From Pseudomonadota bacterium (GTDB taxonomy: Bacteria > Bdellovibrionota_B > Oligoflexia > Silvanigrellales > Silvanigrellaceae): 5,451 bases of DNA. The stretch is from the NCBI GenBank assembly GCA_027490595.1, contig JAIXXU010000028.1, positions 1 through 5,451 on the forward strand, in the 5' to 3' direction. The notes under the pieces were generated by a model. It ran no database searches. It had not been told where the DNA came from and saw only the letters and a program-made list of their open reading frames with translations. Position 1 is the first letter of the stretch. Every line of letters starts with the position of its first letter. Both the position numbers and the translations under genes were made by a program. Of the stretch, positions 1-5,451 are shown in pieces.

Positions 1-2
1 AG

Positions 3-500
3 CGGTTTTTATTTCGAAATTTCAATAAAGCAATTCCATTCTATCCTGAAGAAAAGCAAAAAACGTCTATCGGTCGCAATGATTTTTATTTGCTTATACT
101 GGATAAGTTAAAGACAGAATATGAGTCAAAAGAAAAGGTATTCACTTCTGAGCGCATGAGAGAACTTGAACGCTGGGTCATGTTGCAAACCATCGACTCT
201 TGGTGGAAAGATCATTTGTTAAGTATTGACCATTTAAAAGATGGAATTGGCTTGCGTGGCTATGGACAAAGGGATCCTTTGCAGGAATACAAACGGGAAG
301 CATTTGATTTGTTCAAGAGGCTTGTTGTTGCGATTAAACAAGATACGTTAAATAATATTTTTAGAATCCAGCCTCAGTTTGTGAGTGATGACTCTCTCAA
401 TGACCCAGATAATGGGCAAAGCAAAGATTTAGATCATACTCACCGAGATGTTTCTTTATCTTCGCCATCAGTTATAGCGGAAAACTCAGACTCTCAATAA
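3..500 (+). CDS. secA: Protein translocase ATPase SecA, C-terminal fragment (5' end outside window)
   Basis: SecA is the cytoplasmic ATPase motor that pushes unfolded preproteins through the SecYEG channel. Only the last 165 codons are visible. The frame is open from position 3, so the TTG at 90 is an internal Leu codon and not a start. The visible part covers the end of the helical wing and the helical scaffold domain. Its signature, at visible residues 59-104, contains VMLQTID, WWKDHL, DHLKDGIGLRGYGQRDP and EYKREAFDLF, which are diagnostic of SecA. A 39-residue hydrophilic tail (visible residues 127-165) follows, with about nine acidic residues and no Cys. It ends at TAA 498-500. The usual C-terminal zinc-binding motif (CxCGSGKK with Cys/His ligands), which contacts SecB and lipid in many bacteria, is absent. 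The nucleotide-binding domains lie outside the window, so whether the whole gene is intact cannot be judged. The identification itself is secure. Confidence 0.96.
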   Translation, partial: RFLFRNFNKAIPFYPEEKQKTSIGRNDFYLLILDKLKTEYESKEKVFTSERMRELERWVMLQTIDSWWKDHLLSIDHLKDGIGLRGYGQRDPLQEYKREAFDLFKRLVVAIKQDTLNNIFRIQPQFVSDDSLNDPDNGQSKDLDHTHRDVSLSSPSVIAENSDSQ

Positions 501-536
501 AAAGTTATTTTAAAGTATAAGCTTCTAAAGGTTGAT

Positions 537-2042
537 TTATACATGAGCCTCAAGAAATTTTTGCCCAAGTTCTCTATAGCTAACAATAGTATCTAGAAAT
601 GAATCATGCTTAATTAGCTCAGGAAATAAATTTGCAAATGTGTGTGTAATTTGTTTGATTTTTTCGCATCCGCGTGTGGATAATTTTTTATATTCCAAGT
701 GTAAGTTTGGTACTTCATATGGCCAATCCTCATGAAGTTGGAGTTGAAAAAGTAAATTTAAAAAATCAAGAATTTTACCTTTCACTATTGTTTCCTTTAA
801 TGCGAGCCCAAATATATCAATTTCTTTTTCCTCTTCCGTGTTTTCAATCCAAACTTGCATACAAAATCTATCCATGAGTGGTCCGCTCAGCTTTTCTAAG
901 TATTTTCTGCTTGAAGATGGATTGCAGCGGCAGGCTTTCATCCGTGAAAATAGATAACCGCATGGACAGGGATTTGTTGTGGCGCAAAATTGAAACTTTG
1001 CTGGGTATAATATATTTCCTTGTGCTCGTGATAAAACAATAATGCCGGAATCGAGGGGCTCTCTTAATGCCTCAAGGCTCTGTCTCGGAAATTCTGCAAG
1101 TTCATCTAAAAAAAGAACGCCATGGTGAGCCAGGGTGGCTTCACCTGGTTTCAAAGAGGCTCCACCAATTAGAGCTGCAGATGTACAAGAATGGTGAGGG
1201 TTTCTAAAGGGTGGTTTACAGTCATTTTCTTCAGCATGAATGAGTTGTACCTCAGAATTTTTTTTAGCGCACAAAGGGGCTAAAAGATTTGGGTAGTTTT
1301 TAAAAGCATAACTTTTGCCAATACCTGGTTCACCTGCAAGAATAAGATTGTGTTTTCCAACAGCGGCAACAAGAAGAGAAACTGCTATTTTTGGTTTTTT
1401 GAGTAAAGTTTTAAGAGTTTTTTCGGCTTCCTTGAGGGTGATCTCATTTGGGGGTGTTTTTTTGCTTTCTTGCTCAGAACGTTGATGTGATTTTATGTCA
1501 TATTTCATTATAGTTGCTTTGTGTGACTTGGTTTTTCGTGTGTCGAGCCACTCTTTAAGATTTTCAAAGGTTTCTATTCTTTCGTCTTGAAGTTTGCAGG
1601 GAGAGGGCAAACACATAGCGCTAAGATTGGGCTCATTTTGAAAAACAGCCTGATAAACCAAAAGATTTGAAAGCTGCTTTAAATTTCCTTGTAGAGATAA
1701 TTCGCCCGCAAAAAATTCTTTTTGTGGAATGTGAATTGGTTCTTTCTTTTCTAAGCATAAGGCTCGTATAATGCTTGCTGCTACAGCAAAATCAAGATGA
1801 CTCAATGGTGTTCGGCTAAGTTTGATATCTTCAATGGGTCCTATATTCACTACGACGCGTTTTGTTGGAATGAAAAAGCCAAGAGCCTCCAAGGCTGTTC
1901 GTACGCGCTCTCTCATATCTCGTGTTGTTTCGGCTGGTAGTCCAAGCAAATTAAAGCCAGAAAACCCTTGTCCTATAACAGTTTCAATTTGAATTGTTTT
2001 TATTTGTACGCCAACTAGAATTGCGGAGTATGCAATAGTCAT
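537..2042 (-). CDS. comM: ComM/YifB-family AAA+ ATPase (Mg-chelatase-like branch-migration helicase)
   Basis: Complete 501-residue protein, the usual length of the YifB/ComM family. Characterised members form hexameric helicases that promote branch migration when transformed DNA is integrated. Residues 1-125 form the Lon-protease-like N-terminal domain (GFSGFNLLGLP, RERVRTALEALGF, FAGELSLQGNLK). Residues about 165-205 are a charged linker. The AAA+ core follows: Walker A GEPGIGKS (237-244), FRNPHHS (279-285), Walker B VLFLDELAEF (309-318), sensor 1 ATTNPCPCG (354-362), a Cys cluster (359, 361, 371, 373) and GPLMDR with the likely arginine finger (387-392). A C-terminal helical domain contains LSTRG (454-458). 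The ATG at 2042 is chosen because AAGGA lies 7 nt upstream and the protein begins as family members do. The usual D-x-x-GQ motif before Walker A is not recognisable. The gene converges on secA and lies downstream of galE. A role in natural transformation is inferred from the family; no other competence gene is present here. Confidence 0.93.
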   Translation of the reverse strand: MTIAYSAILVGVQIKTIQIETVIGQGFSGFNLLGLPAETTRDMRERVRTALEALGFFIPTKRVVVNIGPIEDIKLSRTPLSHLDFAVAASIIRALCLEKKEPIHIPQKEFFAGELSLQGNLKQLSNLLVYQAVFQNEPNLSAMCLPSPCKLQDERIETFENLKEWLDTRKTKSHKATIMKYDIKSHQRSEQESKKTPPNEITLKEAEKTLKTLLKKPKIAVSLLVAAVGKHNLILAGEPGIGKSYAFKNYPNLLAPLCAKKNSEVQLIHAEENDCKPPFRNPHHSCTSAALIGGASLKPGEATLAHHGVLFLDELAEFPRQSLEALREPLDSGIIVLSRAQGNILYPAKFQFCATTNPCPCGYLFSRMKACRCNPSSSRKYLEKLSGPLMDRFCMQVWIENTEEEKEIDIFGLALKETIVKGKILDFLNLLFQLQLHEDWPYEVPNLHLEYKKLSTRGCEKIKQITHTFANLFPELIKHDSFLDTIVSYRELGQKFLEAHV

Positions 2043-2049
2043 AAAATAA

Positions 2050-2054
2050 TCCTT
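2050..2054 (-). promoter_or_regulatory. Ribosome binding site of comM
   Basis: On the - strand this reads AAGGA, 7 nt before the ATG at 2042, which supports that start. It lies in the 3' arm of the leader inverted repeat at 2050-2090. Confidence 0.75.
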
Positions 2055-2090
2055 GTTTTTTCTCTTTATTTAACATGTGAGAACCAAGGA
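2050..2090 (-). promoter_or_regulatory. Inverted repeat in the comM leader that would sequester its Shine-Dalgarno
   Basis: Read on the - strand, TCCTTG (2090-2085) is complementary to CAAGGA (2055-2050), and TTCTC (2083-2079) to GAGAA (2064-2060). The fold has a 6-bp outer stem, a 1/4-nt internal loop, a 5-bp inner stem and a 14-nt apical loop. The outer stem pairs the whole AAGGA ribosome binding site of comM, so folding would hinder initiation. The pairing is read directly from the sequence. A regulatory role is inference, and a fold of this size can arise by chance in AT-rich DNA. Confidence 0.35.
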
Positions 2091-2125
2091 ACGATTATCT
2101 GCGTTTTATGTTTTTGTCTCTTGTG

Positions 2126-2154
2126 ATTTTATTTCTAAAAATTTTTTACGTCAT
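2126..2154 (-). promoter_or_regulatory. Candidate sigma-70-type promoter for comM
   Basis: On the - strand, ATGACG (2154-2149, 4 of 6 matches to TTGACA) stands 17 bp before TAAAAT (2131-2126, 5 of 6 matches to TATAAT). Transcription would start near 2119 and give a leader of roughly 77 nt containing the hairpin at 2050-2090. It sits in the 153-bp gap after galE, where a comM promoter would be expected. AT-rich DNA gives frequent chance matches, so this is tentative. Confidence 0.35.
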
Positions 2155-2195
2155 TGTTTAGAATCTGAACAAATAATATGAATTAGCTTCAATTT

Positions 2196-3209
2196 TCAAA
2201 ATTCTTTTTTTGAGAAAGTGCTGATATCTTTTTGCATCCACTGCCAGGCATGCAAGATAATGGTTTCAAGATCTTGATATCGAGGGTTCCAATTTAGAAT
2301 TTTTTTTGCAAGGCTTGGGTTGGCTACAAGAACAGGTGGGTCGCCTTCCCGTTTCTCTGAATATAAAGTAGGAATATTTTTTTGTGTCACTTGTTTTGCA
2401 ATTTCTATTACTTCTTTTACTGAATATCCTTTTCCAATTCCTAAATTCAATTCAAGATTTTCTTGTTTTTCAATAATGTATTCTAGTGCCTTTACATGAG
2501 CTTCTGCTAAGTCAGTAACGTGAATATAGTCTCTAATACATGTGCCGTCAGGTGTGTCATAGTTTGTGCCAAAAACTTTTATGCAATCTTTTTTTCCAGC
2601 TGCAGCCATTAATATGAGCGGAATCAAGTGAGTTTCTGGCGTGTGTTGTTCGCCTATAAGTTGATTTTCATTTGCGCCGGCTGCATTAAAGTAACGTAGT
2701 GACGCATAGTTAATTTTTTTGGTTTTAGAAAAATCTTGAAGAATAGTTTCAACCATTCTTTTGCTTTTGCCATAAGGGTTTACAGGCTGAATTGGGTGCA
2801 TTTCATCTAGCGGAACGTATTGTGCTTCACCGTAAATGGAACATGTACTAGAAAAAATAAAATTTTTACAATCAAATTCTTGCATAAGTTTTAAAAGACA
2901 AAGGGAAGATTGAATGTTGTTCTCATAATACTTCAAGGGATTGGCAACGGATTCTCCAACAGCGCTATAAGCTGCAAAATGCATCACACCAATTGGCTTG
3001 TATGTTTGAAAAACTTGTCTAATTTCATTTTCATTTTTTGGAAAGTGATAAGAAAAAAGAGGGCCCCATTGGACGGCCCATTCATGCCCTAATTCTAAGG
3101 AGTCAATTACAATTGGCAGATAGCCTTTGTCGTGCAGTGCTTTACATGCATGAGATCCGATGTAGCCAGCTCCACCTGTGACAATAACGTTGTTTTGTTG
3201 AGTGTCCAC
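2196..3209 (-). CDS. galE: UDP-glucose 4-epimerase GalE
   Basis: Cytoplasmic NAD-dependent enzyme of the extended short-chain dehydrogenase family. It interconverts UDP-glucose and UDP-galactose (Leloir pathway) and so supplies galactose for surface polysaccharides. The 337 residues match the usual length. Visible landmarks are the Rossmann NAD-binding motif TGGAGYIGS (11-19), MHFAA (76-80), FSSTCSIYG (119-127), the catalytic YGKSK (Tyr146, Lys150), RYFNAAGA (172-179), DGTCIRDYIHVTDLA (221-235) and REGDPP (287-292). Thr122 takes the place of the catalytic Ser124 of the E. coli enzyme, a common substitution. The position of the substrate-pocket gate residue (E. coli Tyr299) appears to be Leu294, so UDP-N-acetyl sugars may also fit; this is inference. 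The start is GTG at 3209, backed by AAGGA with a 6-nt spacer. The stop is TGA at 2198-2196. The gene lies 29 bp after recD2 on the same strand, so co-transcription is likely. Confidence 0.96.
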   Translation of the reverse strand: MDTQQNNVIVTGGAGYIGSHACKALHDKGYLPIVIDSLELGHEWAVQWGPLFSYHFPKNENEIRQVFQTYKPIGVMHFAAYSAVGESVANPLKYYENNIQSSLCLLKLMQEFDCKNFIFSSTCSIYGEAQYVPLDEMHPIQPVNPYGKSKRMVETILQDFSKTKKINYASLRYFNAAGANENQLIGEQHTPETHLIPLILMAAAGKKDCIKVFGTNYDTPDGTCIRDYIHVTDLAEAHVKALEYIIEKQENLELNLGIGKGYSVKEVIEIAKQVTQKNIPTLYSEKREGDPPVLVANPSLAKKILNWNPRYQDLETIILHAWQWMQKDISTFSKKEF

Positions 3210-3215
3210 AATAAT

Positions 3216-3220
3216 TCCTT
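3216..3220 (-). promoter_or_regulatory. Ribosome binding site that fixes the GTG start of galE
   Basis: The - strand reads AAGGA, then six bases (ATTATT), then GTG at 3209. No ATG stands at a suitable distance, and the translation from this GTG runs straight into the expected N-terminal NAD-binding strand (VIVTGGAGYIG). It lies within the 29-bp gap after the recD2 stop. Confidence 0.7.
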
Positions 3221-3238
3221 GATGTAGTTTAGTTATTA

Positions 3239-5451
3239 TTAGGTTAGACTTATTTTAAGTAGTTCACAAAGAGATGTAAATCGTTTTGTTGCCGTTTGAT
3301 TTTTAACCGCTTTGTTAAATGCCCATTCCTCTCCCATGAGAATCACGTGGCGACTGGCTCTTGTGACAGCAGTATAAAGAAGATTGCGATCTAGCATCGT
3401 AAAATACATACCAAACATAGGAATAATACATAAAGGAAATTCTGAACCCTGAGATTTATGAACAGTCATGGCATAACAAAGCTGTAATTCTGAGACTTCA
3501 TCTTCATCATACTCTACAAGCTTTCCATTATAATCAATTGTAATGTCAGCAGAGCCATCGTTATATTTACGAATACTTTGGCAATATCCTAGGTCTCCGT
3601 TAAATACATCTAACTCATAATTATTTTTTGTTTGAATGACTTTATCGCCTTCTCTAAGAATACCTTGAAAGGCTAAAGGTATTTCATTTTTATTATGAGC
3701 GTTTGGATTCAAGATTTCCTGAAGGTGTTTATTGATGCTTTCTTGTCCCACAGAGCTTCTTCTCATAGGAACAAGGACCTGAACATCTTTTACAGGATCG
3801 AGTTGATACGTTTCTGGAATTGTTTTTTCAAACAAATGAGATAGAACATCAAAAAATGTTTCAGGTGAACAGTGCAAAAAGCCAAACGCTTCTTTATTTG
3901 GAAATGCTGGTGTGAAGGTTTTGAGGGTAAACGGTGGTTTTTGCCCTAAAATGATTTCACGAGCTGCAAGTGGAATTGGGCTTTCTTCGCTTTGGCGAAA
4001 TATTTTTGTGAGCTTAGCTACAGGAACTTTTTGTGAATAAATAATATCTCGCAAACAATTCCCTGCTCCCACGCTTGGTAATTGATCTACATCTCCAACT
4101 AAAATAAGTCTTTTATTACATCCTAATTTCGATAAAAGGACATGAAGAAGATCCAAGCTTAGCATTGAGCTTTCATCAACAATCACGGCATCAACTTCGT
4201 CAAGGGCCGAGGAGTTTCCTTCTAACTCTTCGAGCGTGCTTGCTATATTGAGTTCTTCCTGACTTTTTTTTCCCAACCCTAGTAGTTTGTGAAGGGTAAA
4301 GGCTGCTTCACCTATAGAAGCGTGCATTCGCTTTGCGGCAAGTCCGGTTGGTGCACATAAGGCAACCTTGCGGTTTAGTGCTCTTTGTAGACCATAAATG
4401 GCCTTGAGTACGAAGGTTTTTCCGCATCCCGGTCCTCCCGTTAAAATCATAAAACGTGAGCTCAAACTTAATTTTACGGCAAGAGCTTGTTCCTCGCTTA
4501 ACTTTTCCCAAGGTAAATCAGGAAAAAGTTCTTCAAGCTTTTTTTTCTTGCCTTCTATTTGTTCTGAGGTTGATTTTTCAGCATGTTCTTTCGTGACGGG
4601 ATTTTTGATTAGGAGTGATACGGCGCCAGCCACTTCATCTTCCATTTTTAGGATTTCAGGAAGATAAAAAAAGATTTCTTTTTTTCCTTCTTGGTTGTTC
4701 AGTTCACGAATAAAAAAACTTTCTGCTTTTTGATCTTTATTTTTTTTATACAAAGTTCTTAGTTCGCTCAGCACAAACTCATGAGAAAACGTAGGGTCTG
4801 ATTTTTGTCCTAAAAGATCACAAGCTTTTTGGACAAGGTTATCTCGAGGCAAGCAACAATGTCCTTCGTCTTGTGCAAGTTCTAAAGCATAAATAAATGA
4901 TGCTTCTAAGCGAAAGGGAGATGTTTTAGGGAGACATAGTTTTTGAGCGATACTATCAGCTCGTAAAAAACCAATTTGACGAAAATCAGAGATCAATCTG
5001 TAGGGATTTTCCATTAGATTATTTATAGACTCAGGACCATATTTTGCATAAATTTTTTTAGCAAACAAAGGGTGAATGTTGTGTTCATGAAGAAATATCA
5101 TGATATTTCTAAAAACTTCATCTCCGACCATGACCTGAATAATATTCTCTGCAATTTTCTTTTTTTTAGGGCTGAAGAAGTTAAAGATTTTCTCTGGCTC
5201 ATTCTTACAAATGAGAACCAAATCTTCTATTTTTTTGACATTGAGGCTCTCAACAAGTTTTTTTGCCGTAACGTCTCCAACGCCTTTGACGTTATTGGCA
5301 AGATAAGGGGCAATCCCTTTCAGTTCCGTGGGTCTTTCAAGTTCGCAATAGATGGTGGTGAACGTTTCTCCGTACTTTGGAGAGGTTTGCCATTGGCCCA
5401 CAAGGCGAAATTTTTGTTTAGCGTCTGCTTTGGAGGATATGGGGATATTGC
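3239..5451 (-). CDS. recD2: RecD2-type ATP-dependent 5'-3' DNA helicase (YrrC family), N-terminus outside window
   Basis: RecD2 is a superfamily 1B 5'-3' DNA helicase that acts outside a RecBCD complex in DNA repair and replication-fork maintenance. The frame runs off the right edge, so the GTG at 5401 is an internal Val codon. About 736 residues are visible and only a short N-terminal stretch is missing. The visible order is the end of the N-terminal OB-like domain (LVGQW, SPKYGETF), a helix-hairpin-helix region (KGVGDVTAKKL, near 5290-5250), a helical domain and the helicase core. Core motifs are LSEEQALAV, Walker A GGPGCGKT (4438-4415), APTGLAAKRM, Walker B VIVDESSM (4186-4163), VGDVDQLPSVGAG, KIFRQ, DVFNGDLG, and motif VI with TVHKSQGSEF followed by LLYTAVTRA. 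An SH3-like segment lies between DVFNGDLG and motif VI. All core motifs look intact. The N-terminal extension and helix-hairpin-helix separate it from RecD of RecBCD. The stop is TAA at 3241-3239, 29 bp before galE. Confidence 0.95.
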   Translation of the reverse strand, partial: NIPISSKADAKQKFRLVGQWQTSPKYGETFTTIYCELERPTELKGIAPYLANNVKGVGDVTAKKLVESLNVKKIEDLVLICKNEPEKIFNFFSPKKKKIAENIIQVMVGDEVFRNIMIFLHEHNIHPLFAKKIYAKYGPESINNLMENPYRLISDFRQIGFLRADSIAQKLCLPKTSPFRLEASFIYALELAQDEGHCCLPRDNLVQKACDLLGQKSDPTFSHEFVLSELRTLYKKNKDQKAESFFIRELNNQEGKKEIFFYLPEILKMEDEVAGAVSLLIKNPVTKEHAEKSTSEQIEGKKKKLEELFPDLPWEKLSEEQALAVKLSLSSRFMILTGGPGCGKTFVLKAIYGLQRALNRKVALCAPTGLAAKRMHASIGEAAFTLHKLLGLGKKSQEELNIASTLEELEGNSSALDEVDAVIVDESSMLSLDLLHVLLSKLGCNKRLILVGDVDQLPSVGAGNCLRDIIYSQKVPVAKLTKIFRQSEESPIPLAAREIILGQKPPFTLKTFTPAFPNKEAFGFLHCSPETFFDVLSHLFEKTIPETYQLDPVKDVQVLVPMRRSSVGQESINKHLQEILNPNAHNKNEIPLAFQGILREGDKVIQTKNNYELDVFNGDLGYCQSIRKYNDGSADITIDYNGKLVEYDEDEVSELQLCYAMTVHKSQGSEFPLCIIPMFGMYFTMLDRNLLYTAVTRASRHVILMGEEWAFNKAVKNQTATKRFTSLCELLKISLT

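Noticed and set aside
90..500. Short independent 136-residue gene starting at TTG 90
   Set aside because: The frame is open to the left edge and the upstream residues continue the SecA sequence; the TTG is an internal Leu codon.
511..531. Weak inverted repeat TTTA...TAAA around AAGCTT between secA and comM as a terminator
   Set aside because: The stem is short and interrupted, lacks GC pairs apart from the AAGCTT centre, and has no T tract.
674..877. 67-codon open frame on the + strand
   Set aside because: It lies antisense inside comM, whose conserved protein explains this DNA; the translation has no family resemblance.
2191..2203. Palindrome AATTTTCAAAATT over the galE stop as a terminator or operator
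   Set aside because: It is all A/T apart from the centre, leaves almost no loop and is not followed by a suitable T run on the - strand; it is likely a chance result of base composition.
2910..3092. 60-codon open frame on the + strand
   Set aside because: It is antisense to the conserved NAD-binding half of GalE, with no support of its own.
4308..4667. Open frames on both strands inside recD2 (4308-4511 - and 4398-4667 +)
   Set aside because: Both overlap the Walker A region of RecD2 in other frames; they are shadows of that gene.
4264..5167. Runs of eight A on the coding strand of recD2 (4264-4271, 4539-4546, 4740-4747, 5160-5167) as phase-variation or programmed frameshift sites
   Set aside because: Similar 8-base runs occur in comM (1258-1265) and galE (2300-2307). 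They mostly encode Lys-Lys in an AT-rich genome, and the frames continue without interruption.

Overview
The window is a compact, AT-rich bacterial chromosomal segment. It holds four housekeeping-type protein genes and almost no non-coding DNA. A partial secA enters from the left on the + strand. Three genes on the - strand face it: comM (YifB family), galE and a 5'-truncated recD2. I see no tRNA, rRNA, CRISPR array, insertion sequence, prophage gene or toxin-antitoxin pair. Purine-rich Shine-Dalgarno sites (AAGGA) precede both starts visible in the window, and Lys codons are mostly AAA, as expected for an AT-rich genome. The lineage cannot be fixed from this sequence. A RecD2-type helicase and a SecA without its usual zinc-binding tail fit several groups; an AT-rich Gram-negative related to the Bdellovibrionota is only a guess.

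Layout. Positions 3-500 (+) encode the last 165 codons of SecA, the Sec translocase motor. The 36-bp gap 501-536 separates its stop from the stop of comM, so the two genes converge; no convincing intrinsic terminator is visible there. Positions 537-2042 (-) encode a complete 501-residue ComM-like AAA+ ATPase. The gap 2043-2195 is the comM leader, with a good ribosome binding site, a candidate sigma-70-type promoter and a hairpin that would bury the ribosome binding site. Positions 2196-3209 (-) encode UDP-glucose 4-epimerase, starting at GTG. After a 29-bp gap, positions 3239-5451 (-) encode all but the first few dozen residues of RecD2.

How the genes work together. recD2 and galE lie 29 bp apart on one strand and are probably co-transcribed. 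comM follows 153 bp downstream of galE and may be read from its own promoter, by read-through, or both. RecD2 (5'-3' DNA helicase) and ComM (branch-migration helicase in natural transformation in studied species) both act on recombining DNA. GalE supplies UDP-galactose-type sugars for surface polysaccharide and has no obvious link to the other two. I found no convincing previously undescribed system. The best leads are the comM leader hairpin, the divergent N-terminal half of ComM and the missing zinc-binding tail of SecA.
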